Positions 33,168-40,250 of a stretch of 40,250 bases of DNA are shown piece after piece. Numbering within the stretch: position 1 is the first letter of the stretch; every line of letters starts with the position of its first letter. Under the pieces are notes generated by a model. That model had not been told where the DNA came from. It ran no database searches and saw only the letters and a program-made list of their open reading frames with translations. The stretch spans positions 1-40,250 of the forward strand of contig NZ_JARXAI010000050.1 in assembly GCF_029865925.1 (NCBI RefSeq), written 5' to 3'. Both the position numbers and the translations under genes were made by a program. Source of the DNA: Sphingorhabdus sp. (GTDB taxonomy: Bacteria; Pseudomonadota; Alphaproteobacteria; Sphingomonadales; Sphingomonadaceae).

Positions 33168-35042
33168 ATGCAGTTCGTACGTGTTAGCTGGAAAATTTTG
33201 GTTGGTTTAAAAGACCTCCTTGTTCTTTTGTTCATGCTTTTGTTTTTCGCCGCTATTTTTGCGTTGCTGAATGCAAGTCCAAACCCCGCGATGGTTCGCG
33301 ACGGCGCCTTGCTGCTCAAGCTGGAAGGCGTCGTGTCCGAGCAACCTGCGGAAATTGACACGCTCACGACCCTGACATCATCGGCTGCGTCCGTTGGTGA
33401 AATGCGTCAGCGCGACATTGTCCGTGCGTTGAAACTTGCTGAGACAGATGACCGCGTAAAGGCTGTCGTCGTGGACATGGACCGCTTTATGGGGGGCGGG
33501 CAAGCCAGCCTTGCCGCCATTGGTAGCAGCCTCGATGGGGTAAAAAAGGCGGGCAAGCCAGTGTACGCGTTTGCCACGGCCTATACCGATGACAGTTATC
33601 AGCTTGCGGCGCATGCGACGCAGATATGGATGGACCCACTTGGTGGCGCCATGTTGACTGGACCAGGCGGTTCGCAACCCTATTTTAAAGGCTTGCTTGA
33701 CCGATTGGGCGTGAAGGCCAACATCTATCGTGTTGGGACGTATAAGAGCGCGGTTGAACCCTTTATGCGCTCCGATCAGTCAGAGGCATCAAAGGCCGCG
33801 ATCAAGGGTGTCTATGACGAAATCTGGGGCCAGTGGAAAGCCGCTGTCGCCAAGGCTCGTCCGCAGGCGCGATTGGAACAGATGCTGACGGATCCGGCTG
33901 CGGCGGTTGAAGGTGCGCAGGGTAATCTTGCCCAATTGGCCTTGTCCAGTAAGCTGGTGGACACATTGGGCGACCGTGTCGCCTTTGGCAAATTTGTGGC
34001 GAGTAAGGTCGGCGCTGACGACAAGAAGACGACTGGCGGCTTTGCAAATACGCCGATGGATGCGTTTCTTGCGCATTATGGTCCGGCGTCTGCGGGTAAG
34101 CAGATTGGCGTAATTACAATCGCTGGAACCATAGTGGATGGCGAAGGCGGCCCAGGTTCTGCGGCTGGCGATACAGTTAGCGGATTGATTTACGATGCCT
34201 TGGATAACAAGGATTTGAAGGCACTCGTCGTGCGTGTGGATTCGCCTGGCGGATCTGTTATGGCATCGGAGAAAATACGGCTCGCCATTGAAGCTGCGAA
34301 AGCGAAGAAAATTCCCGTAATAGTCTCAATGGCCAATTTGGCCGCAAGCGGCGGATATTGGATTTCCCTTCCCGCAGATGTAATTTTCGCTGACCCATCG
34401 ACCATCACCGGTTCAATTGGTATATTTGCTGTCATCCCGAGTGCCGAGGTAGGCCTCGCCAAAATTGGTGTGAATGCCGATGGCGTCAAAACGACCCCAT
34501 TATCCGGTGAGCCTGACGTTCTGAATGGCTTTAGCCCAGAGTTTGACCGCGTAGCGCAAAGCGCAATTGAAAATGGCTATCGCCAGTTTCTGAACCGCGT
34601 GGCCGCTGCACGAAAGAAAACACCGGCGCAGGTTGATGCCATTGCACAAGGCCGCGTTTGGGCCGGCGGCACGGCGCGTCGGCTTGGCCTTGTAGACCGC
34701 ACCGGCGGTATGAACGATGCGTTCGCGGAAGCTGCAAAGCGGGCAGGTTTGAAATCTGACGGCTGGCATGCGGAATATATCGAGCCACCCGTCAGTTTCA
34801 CCGAAACCTTGCTTCAGGGATTGATGCCAAAGCGGGCACAGGCGACTGCGCCGATGGACATTTTTGCCCATGCCGCATGGCAGCAAAACCTGTTTGCACA
34901 ACGCGTAGCGCGTGATCTGAACATGCTTACGGGGGTAAAGGGCGTGCAAGCTGCCTGCTTGGAATGCGGGGACTTCGCTTCGCCAGCGCCGTCGCCAACG
35001 GACAAAAGCTGGCTGGCGATTTTGATTAAGGCGATTAGCTAA
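33168..35042 (+). CDS. sppA: Signal peptide peptidase SppA, 67-kDa type
   Basis: Inner-membrane serine protease that degrades signal peptides after protein export. The 624-residue protein is the long, duplicated form: a membrane anchor near the N-terminus (LVLLFMLLFFAAIFALL), an N-terminal half with the general-base lysine in GTYKSAVEPF (Lys193), and a C-terminal half with the nucleophile in AASGGYW (Ser394), as in E. coli SppA. Both peptidase-S49 repeats are complete. AGGA at 33154-33157 lies 10 bases before the ATG. Upstream is the terminator of the short structured unit. It converges on the ppa lipoprotein gene with only 20 bases between stops. Confidence 0.95.
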   Translation: MQFVRVSWKILVGLKDLLVLLFMLLFFAAIFALLNASPNPAMVRDGALLLKLEGVVSEQPAEIDTLTTLTSSAASVGEMRQRDIVRALKLAETDDRVKAVVVDMDRFMGGGQASLAAIGSSLDGVKKAGKPVYAFATAYTDDSYQLAAHATQIWMDPLGGAMLTGPGGSQPYFKGLLDRLGVKANIYRVGTYKSAVEPFMRSDQSEASKAAIKGVYDEIWGQWKAAVAKARPQARLEQMLTDPAAAVEGAQGNLAQLALSSKLVDTLGDRVAFGKFVASKVGADDKKTTGGFANTPMDAFLAHYGPASAGKQIGVITIAGTIVDGEGGPGSAAGDTVSGLIYDALDNKDLKALVVRVDSPGGSVMASEKIRLAIEAAKAKKIPVIVSMANLAASGGYWISLPADVIFADPSTITGSIGIFAVIPSAEVGLAKIGVNADGVKTTPLSGEPDVLNGFSPEFDRVAQSAIENGYRQFLNRVAAARKKTPAQVDAIAQGRVWAGGTARRLGLVDRTGGMNDAFAEAAKRAGLKSDGWHAEYIEPPVSFTETLLQGLMPKRAQATAPMDIFAHAAWQQNLFAQRVARDLNMLTGVKGVQAACLECGDFASPAPSPTDKSWLAILIKAIS

Positions 35043-35045
35043 TAT

Positions 35046-35083
35046 ATCTGCGCGGTAAAGGTTTAAGGCTTTATCGCGCAGAT
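35046..35083. terminator. Possible shared hairpin between sppA and the ppa operon
   Basis: A 15-bp stem (35046-35060 with 35069-35083, one G-T pair) with an 8-base loop sits between two convergent genes. One arm is formed by the last codons of the lipoprotein gene. There is no T run on either side, so classic termination is not certain. Confidence 0.45.
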
Positions 35084-35377
35084 CAAGCCCGAAGATGTCG
35101 CAACACCCAGAATTGCGGGGTCTTGCAGAGACCGCGTCCGCCGAAGAAATTCCTCAAGGGTTACTTTGCGCATGTCCTGTCCATGCAGTTTTTTCAAACC
35201 GTTGAGCCTGTTCAACTGAGCCAGCGAAAGCCGGTCGACCATGCGGTCCGCCATGCATGCTGCGATAGGTTTGGATAGGCCTGCATCTGTCAACGCAATG
35301 CGGATACGAGTTTCTGGCGTGGCACAAGCCGAAAGCGCTAGCAGCAACGTTAAGCTGCCCAGCGCTATCGGTTTCAT
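35063..35377 (-). CDS. Hypothetical small lipoprotein (104 residues)
   Basis: A predicted lipoprotein with signal peptide and lipobox LSAC (Cys18). The mature part is helical and has two further cysteines (Cys41 in IAACMADRM and Cys100 in GLICAIKP) that might form a disulfide in the periplasm. Its ATG overlaps the ppa stop (ATGA), so it is translated with ppa. No known domain was recognised and its function is unknown. Confidence 0.78.
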   Translation of the reverse strand: MKPIALGSLTLLLALSACATPETRIRIALTDAGLSKPIAACMADRMVDRLSLAQLNRLNGLKKLHGQDMRKVTLEEFLRRTRSLQDPAILGVATSSGLICAIKP

Positions 35378-35910
35378 GTGTCATGTTCCTTTGCGCGCTC
35401 AACGCATTCAAGAATAATGCGTTTTGCGTCCTTTTCGTCTCCCCAACCATTCAACTTGGCCCATTTCCCGGGCTCCAGATCCTTATAATGGGTGAAGAAA
35501 TGCTCAATCTGCTGAAGGACGATTGGCGGCATGTCTTTATAGGTGGCAACTTCTGAATAATATGGAAAAGTCTCGTTCACCGGAACACAAAGCAGTTTTT
35601 CATCGCCGCCCTTGTCATCTTCCATCATTAGTACGCCAATCGGGCGGCATTTTACGACCGCACCGGCAATGATGGGCGAACGTGCGACAACAAGCGCATC
35701 AAGTGGATCACCATCTTCGCCCAATGTATGCGGTACAAAGCCGTAGTTGGCGGGGTAGCGCATTGGCGTGTGCAAGAAACGGTCAACAAACAACGCACCT
35801 GAGGCCTTGTCGAATTCATATTTCACTGGCTCGCCGCCAATGGGCACTTCGATCAGGACATTGAGGCTTTCGGGCACGTTGTCGCCCGCGGGGATTAAAT
35901 CAATACGCAT
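35374..35910 (-). CDS. ppa: Inorganic pyrophosphatase (family I)
   Basis: Cytoplasmic Mg-dependent enzyme that hydrolyses pyrophosphate to phosphate, pulling biosynthetic reactions forward. The 178-residue protein is the usual bacterial length. It has the family signature with metal-binding aspartates in DGDPLDALV, the active-site segment EFDKASGALFVDR, and RYPANYGFVPHT. It follows the M61 peptidase gene by 20 bases on the same strand and overlaps the small lipoprotein gene by 4, so the three probably form an operon. Confidence 0.96.
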   Translation of the reverse strand: MRIDLIPAGDNVPESLNVLIEVPIGGEPVKYEFDKASGALFVDRFLHTPMRYPANYGFVPHTLGEDGDPLDALVVARSPIIAGAVVKCRPIGVLMMEDDKGGDEKLLCVPVNETFPYYSEVATYKDMPPIVLQQIEHFFTHYKDLEPGKWAKLNGWGDEKDAKRIILECVERAKEHDT

Positions 35911-35930
35911 GGGAGAATGCTTTCACTTTG

Positions 35931-37868
35931 TTATCTCTTGGGACGCCGCGGGCTGAGGAGACGGTCAATTGCGGTCTCGCCTTGGCCTATTGCTTCGAGG
36001 TGCGGATAGCGCAAGCCACCTGAATAGGCGATGTCTATTTGCGTATAACGTTTGTTGCGCTCGATGAGTAATCGGACAGGTGTCTTATTGTCTTTTGCGG
36101 CCTTGATTGCGCTGGTCAGGCCGTCCTTGGAATAGGCATAGCCATCCACAGCAATGATCTTGGCACCGCTGACGATATTCGCTTTAAATGCAGGGCTGTT
36201 CCACATCACAGAGGTGACGGTCGCGTCCTTGTTCAAAGTGATCCCAAGCGAGTGGGTTAGGTTGAAAACATTGCTTTCCTTCATCGATTCCTTGTCGAAG
36301 ATATTGGGTTCTTCTTTCCAGACAAGCTTGTACCCGCCCTTTTCCAGTCCGGTGAGCGGCGCTGGCTGGCCGGGTTGGCGCAATTTGGTGTCGAGGAACT
36401 TTGCCCAATCATATGGCTGCACAGCATTCAATGTGCGGACAACTTCGTCAAAATCATAGGTCAGCACGCCCCAATCGGCGTCGCGCACGCCAAAAAAAGC
36501 CTTGGCAAAATCATCCAGAGACTTTTTGCCCTTGGACAATTGGCGAATGGTCATGTCGGCGTCGAGCCAGATAAGCGAGCTTTCGTTATAATAATCCTCG
36601 CCACGGGCTTGGCTAGCAAATGGTTTTGGTTTTCGTGCGCCAAAGATCGGATCATGCGTGGTGTCTTCAACCGATCGCCACGTCCGGCCCGGCTGCTCAG
36701 CGTAAAATCCGGCATATTTGGCCCACTCACCAAGAACCATTTCCTTGGACTGCAACCCTGAGCGCGCGCCGAGGACCAAGTCCCAAAAACTCGTCTGCCC
36801 TTCATACACCCAAAGCAAATTGTCACGCATCGGCGTGGAATAATCGGGTGTCCACATCGTCGCAGGACGGCGGAACTTTCCATTCCAACTATGCGTGAAT
36901 TCATGCGGCAAAAGGCCGCGTTCCGACATATTGTCATCCCACTCCGTGAAATAATCGGTCTCGCGCGTATTTTCCGAACTGCGATGATGCTCAAGGCCGA
37001 CGCCGCCAAGCTCTTCGGTCAGACCAAGCAGAAATTCATATCGGTCAAAACGCTTTGATCCAAACAGCAATAAAGATTCGTCAACCAAGGCACGGTGCGC
37101 GGCAATCTGCTCTGGCTTCGCTTCCAGATATTTCGCGTTATCCGCCCAGACGTTAAGCGTGACGTTATTCCCCAGATCCCATTTCTTGTAATGCGGGCCA
37201 GCAAACATAGGGCTGTCCACCAATGTTTCAAAATCTGTGACGCTATACTCAATTTGGTTACCCGTAATCTTGGCGCCATCAAGCGCAGCAACCCCAGTCC
37301 AGCCCTCGGGCAGCGTGATCGACGGCTTCACCTGAATGGCACGGGTGAAATGCCCGGCGGGGTACACCGCGACCTGTTCCCACTGCACATTCATCATATT
37401 TGGCGTGACGTTAATGCGCCCTTCGCTTTCGCGCACCGGCGCGGTGAATTGGAATTCCACATCGACCGATGCCGTCCCTGCGGGCACATCTACATGAAAG
37501 GCGTAAACCTGCACGGGATCCCGGGTCCAACGTAAAGCATTACCACCAGCGCGGATCATTAGGCCGGTCATTTCGGCCAATGCTCCCCGCGGCCCATGCT
37601 TACCTGGCAGCCATTGTGGATAAAGCAAAATGAGCGGTTTGCCCTGTTCAACTGGAATTGTCTGGCGCACGTGGAAAATGGCGCGATCAATATCGGTCGC
37701 ATCCACTTGTAAGGTCATAGTCGTCGTTAGGGGGCGGTCCTGCGGCTCGGGAATCGCAGATACAATCGGCACCGGTTGCGGCGCACTGTTTTCCGCATAT
37801 GCTGCGGAAATGAGGCTAGCGGAAAGGGCGAAAGCGGCAAGTGCGCGCGATAAAGTGCGTGGATTCAT
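35931..37868 (-). CDS. M61-family glycyl aminopeptidase with PDZ domain
   Basis: A secreted zinc metallopeptidase of 645 residues. A signal peptide ends near SAAYA (about residue 25). The N-terminal beta-rich domain is followed by the catalytic domain with the zinc motif HEFTH (His322, Glu323, His326) and the third ligand in VYEGQTSFW (Glu356). A C-terminal PDZ-like segment occurs at about 515-610 (SLGITLNKDATVTSVMWNSP). M61 peptidases prefer N-terminal glycine or alanine and usually act in the periplasm. It is divergent from hisS across 76 bases and is the first gene of the ppa unit. Confidence 0.93.
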   Translation of the reverse strand: MNPRTLSRALAAFALSASLISAAYAENSAPQPVPIVSAIPEPQDRPLTTTMTLQVDATDIDRAIFHVRQTIPVEQGKPLILLYPQWLPGKHGPRGALAEMTGLMIRAGGNALRWTRDPVQVYAFHVDVPAGTASVDVEFQFTAPVRESEGRINVTPNMMNVQWEQVAVYPAGHFTRAIQVKPSITLPEGWTGVAALDGAKITGNQIEYSVTDFETLVDSPMFAGPHYKKWDLGNNVTLNVWADNAKYLEAKPEQIAAHRALVDESLLLFGSKRFDRYEFLLGLTEELGGVGLEHHRSSENTRETDYFTEWDDNMSERGLLPHEFTHSWNGKFRRPATMWTPDYSTPMRDNLLWVYEGQTSFWDLVLGARSGLQSKEMVLGEWAKYAGFYAEQPGRTWRSVEDTTHDPIFGARKPKPFASQARGEDYYNESSLIWLDADMTIRQLSKGKKSLDDFAKAFFGVRDADWGVLTYDFDEVVRTLNAVQPYDWAKFLDTKLRQPGQPAPLTGLEKGGYKLVWKEEPNIFDKESMKESNVFNLTHSLGITLNKDATVTSVMWNSPAFKANIVSGAKIIAVDGYAYSKDGLTSAIKAAKDNKTPVRLLIERNKRYTQIDIAYSGGLRYPHLEAIGQGETAIDRLLSPRRPKR

Positions 37869-37944
37869 GTCCCCAACTTTGGCGAATGCGCTGCGCTGCG
37901 TCCAGCCCTATTCCACTAACAACAATTAGCCGCTAGGGCGCTTT

Positions 37945-39171
37945 ATGATGGCAAAGATACAGACACCCCAAGCCGTGCGCGGCACGCAGGATATGTTCGG
38001 TGAAACCGAGGAACGCTTCGCGCATGTTGTTGCTACCTTTGAACGCGTGCGACGGCTTTATGGATTTAAGGGCCTTCAGTTGCCGGTTATTGAGCCGACG
38101 GCTGTGTTTTCACGCAGCCTTGGTGAGGCTACCGATGTCGTGTCGAAGGAAATGTACAGTTTCGAAGACCGCGGCGGCGATTCCATCACGCTGCGGCCCG
38201 AATTTACCGCTGGTATTGCGCGCGCCTATCTGACCAATGGTTGGCAACAATTTGCACCGATGAAATTGTCAGTGCATGGACCATTGTTCCGCTATGAACG
38301 CCCACAAAAGGGCCGTTATCGGCAGTTTCACCAGATCGATGCCGAAATAATCGGCGCTGCAGAGCCCGCCGCTGACGTAGAATTGCTCGTTATGGCAGAT
38401 CAGTTGCTCAAGGAATTGGCCATCAACGATGGCGTGACATTGCAGCTCAATACGCTTGGTGATACGCCAAGCCGCGATGCATGGCGTGCTGCCTTGGTTG
38501 GTTATTTCAATGACCATAAAAATGCATTGTCTGAAGACAGCCTCGCGCGGCTAGAGAAAAACCCACTGCGTATATTAGACAGCAAAGACCCCACGGACCG
38601 CCCCGTTGCTGACGCGGCGCCGGTGATCGACGACTATCTTTCGGGTGAAGCGCAGGATTTCTTCGGAGCAGTCACCGCTGGTCTCGATGCCGCTGGCGTT
38701 GCGTGGACGCGAAATGCTGCTTTGGTGCGCGGCCTCGATTATTACCGCCACACCGCGTTTGAATTTGTGACCGACCGGCTGGGTGCGCAAGGCACCGTGC
38801 TTGGTGGCGGGCGCTATGATGGCTTAATCGAGAATCTCGGAGGACCAGCAACGCCTGCAGTTGGCTGGGCTGCGGGGATCGAGCGGTTGGCGATGTTGAT
38901 TGAACAATTGCCCGTTCAGCAGCTTGAGGCCATGATCGTTTTGGAAAATGACGAAGGACTTGGTCAGGCCTTTGCTCTTCTGCGGCAGCTCCGCCAAGCA
39001 GGGATTTCCGCAGACATGATCGCAACGGGGTCACCCAAAAAACGATATGACAAAGCCGTTAAGCAAAATCCTGCGGCAATTTTGCGCGTGAACGAGCATG
39101 GTTATTACGGCTTTTCGGGTGAAGATACCAACAGCCCACTTATGAATTTTCTTAAGTCGCTTGCCGCTTGA
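37945..39171 (+). CDS. hisS: Histidyl-tRNA synthetase
   Basis: Charges tRNA-His with histidine using ATP. The 408-residue class II synthetase has motif 1 around [31 protein letters not shown], motif 2 ([21 protein letters not shown]), the histidine-specific loop [15 protein letters not shown], and motif 3 ([13 protein letters not shown]). The C-terminal anticodon-binding domain is complete. Starts at 37945 or 37948 (adjacent ATGs) are both 6-9 bases after TAGGG and differ by one residue. The stop codon overlaps the TTG start of prfA, so these two are translationally coupled. Confidence 0.96.
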   Translation: MMAKIQTPQAVRGTQDMFGETEERFAHVVATFERVRRLYGFKGLQLPVIEPTAVFSRSLGEATDVVSKEMYSFEDRGGDSITLRPEFTAGIARAYLTNGWQQFAPMKLSVHGPLFRYERPQKGRYRQFHQIDAEIIGAAEPAADVELLVMADQLLKELAINDGVTLQLNTLGDTPSRDAWRAALVGYFNDHKNALSEDSLARLEKNPLRILDSKDPTDRPVADAAPVIDDYLSGEAQDFFGAVTAGLDAAGVAWTRNAALVRGLDYYRHTAFEFVTDRLGAQGTVLGGGRYDGLIENLGGPATPAVGWAAGIERLAMLIEQLPVQQLEAMIVLENDEGLGQAFALLRQLRQAGISADMIATGSPKKRYDKAVKQNPAAILRVNEHGYYGFSGEDTNSPLMNFLKSLAA

Positions 39172-40244
39172 AAATCTCCCCGCACCGTATTGCGCAAATT
39201 GAATCGCGCTTTTCCGAGCTTGAGGCGCGGATGGCTTCGGGGCAGCTTGAAGGCGATGGCTTTGTCGCTGCGTCCAAGGAGTATTCCGAACTTGAGCCTG
39301 TGGCCAAAGCGGCGGCAGAGGTCCGGCGGTTGCGCACAGAAATCGAAACGCTTGAGCATATGGCTCAGGATTCCTCCGACCCTGATTTGCACGAGATGGC
39401 GGTCGAGGAATTGGAAGATGTTACCCGGCAGCTTTCAGAGGCAGAAATGTCGCTCGCTATTTCGCTGCTGCCGCGCGATTCTGCGGATGACCGGCCAGCG
39501 ATGTTGGAAATCCGTGCGGGCACGGGCGGTGATGAAGCGGCGTTGTTTGCGGGCGATCTGTACCGCATGTATGAACGCTATGCGGCCGGCCAAGGTTGGA
39601 AGATTGAACCGATTTCGGTCAGCTCCTCCGATGTTGGCGGGTTTAAGGAAGTCGTGGTTGCCATCAAGGGTATAGGCGTGTTTGCAAAGCTAAAATATGA
39701 AAGCGGCGTTCATCGCGTGCAGCGCGTGCCCGTGACCGAAAGCGGCGGGCGCATTCACACCAGCGCGGCCACTGTGGCGGTACTGCCCGAGCCAACTGAA
39801 GTTGATATCCAAATTGAAGCACGAGATCTTAAAATCGACGTTTACCGTGCGTCGGGTGCGGGCGGACAGCACGTCAACACTACGGACTCAGCCGTGCGCA
39901 TTACCCACCTGCCGACCGGAATAGTCGTCACCTGTCAGGACGGGCGCAGCCAGCACAAGAACAAGGAGCAGGCAATGCAAGTGCTGCGCGCCCGAATGTA
40001 CGAAAAAGAGCGTGAGGAGGCCCAAGGGGCCGAAGCAGAGGCCCGTAAGGCTATGGTTGGCTCAGGTGACCGTTCCGAACGTATCCGCACCTATAACTTC
40101 CCCCAAGGCCGTGTAACGGACCACCGGATTAACCTGACGCTGCATAAGCTGCCCGAGATTTTAGAGGGCAGCGGACTAAGCGAACTGGTCGCCGCATTGA
40201 TTGCCGAGGATCAGGCCGAACGTATGGCGGGGTTAGGGGATTAA
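39168..40244 (+). CDS. prfA: Peptide chain release factor 1
   Basis: Recognises UAA and UAG stop codons and triggers release of the finished protein. The 358-residue protein has an N-terminal coiled domain, the codon-reading motif PVT (188-190, which identifies RF1 rather than RF2), and the catalytic GGQ (232-234) in [15 protein letters not shown]. The TTG start at 39168 overlaps the hisS stop (TTGA). It gives the normal RF1 N-terminus [15 protein letters not shown], while the next in-frame ATG at 39231 would remove a conserved helix. The gene is complete, ending 6 bases before the window ends. Confidence 0.95.
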   Translation: MKISPHRIAQIESRFSELEARMASGQLEGDGFVAASKEYSELEPVAKAAAEVRRLRTEIETLEHMAQDSSDPDLHEMAVEELEDVTRQLSEAEMSLAISLLPRDSADDRPAMLEIRAGTGGDEAALFAGDLYRMYERYAAGQGWKIEPISVSSSDVGGFKEVVVAIKGIGVFAKLKYESGVHRVQRVPVTESGGRIHTSAATVAVLPEPTEVDIQIEARDLKIDVYRASGAGGQHVNTTDSAVRITHLPTGIVVTCQDGRSQHKNKEQAMQVLRARMYEKEREEAQGAEAEARKAMVGSGDRSERIRTYNFPQGRVTDHRINLTLHKLPEILEGSGLSELVAALIAEDQAERMAGLGD

Positions 40245-40250
40245 ATTTCC

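Overview
The window looks like chromosome of an alphaproteobacterium, most likely a sphingomonad (Sphingomonadales) of moderate GC. Pointers are the large TonB-dependent receptor followed by a TPR-sulfotransferase and a spinster-type MFS carrier, the hisS-prfA pair, the fused FAD-oxidoreductase/GcvT enzymes, and frequent 4-base stop/start overlaps with GTG or TTG starts. No phage, transposase, integrase or CRISPR sequence was seen.

Region 1 (1-11308) is an uptake-and-oxidation cluster on the + strand: the 3' part of a TonB-dependent receptor, a hairpin terminator, then sulfotransferase, MFS carrier, aldehyde dehydrogenase, enolase-superfamily dehydratase-like enzyme and GMC flavoenzyme. The last four are joined by 8-, 4- and 4-base overlaps, and a GcvA-like LysR regulator follows. 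The substrate cannot be read from sequence; an alcohol oxidised to aldehyde and acid, then dehydrated, would fit. Region 2 (11320-14095, - strand) holds a beta-hydroxyacid dehydrogenase, a PlsC-type acyltransferase and an SDR.

Region 3 (14259-21443, + strand) is a second catabolic operon: two tandem dimethylglycine/sarcosine-dehydrogenase-like enzymes, a Rieske oxygenase resembling glycine-betaine demethylases, and an MDR-family oxidoreductase. A stepwise N-demethylation route is the best reading. Region 4 (21440-25829) has a beta-alanine:pyruvate-type aminotransferase and an Lrp/AsnC regulator on the - strand, divergent from an AceE/transketolase-like E1 enzyme, with an AT-rich control region between them.

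Region 5 (26004-40244) is mostly housekeeping: tRNA-Thr(GGT), a 52-residue protein, pyrD, gamma-glutamyltransferase, an acyl-CoA ligase, tlyA, two small lipoproteins, sppA, ppa, an M61 peptidase, hisS and prfA. Two intergenic stretches stand out. One (32755-33025) has a 14-base perfect match to the complement of the 16S rRNA tail, a tiny ORF, a chain of small hairpins and a strong terminator. The other (26389-26524, - strand) has a promoter-like pair, a GAAA-capped hairpin and a terminator with seven Us, and looks like an unannotated small RNA of about 100 nt.
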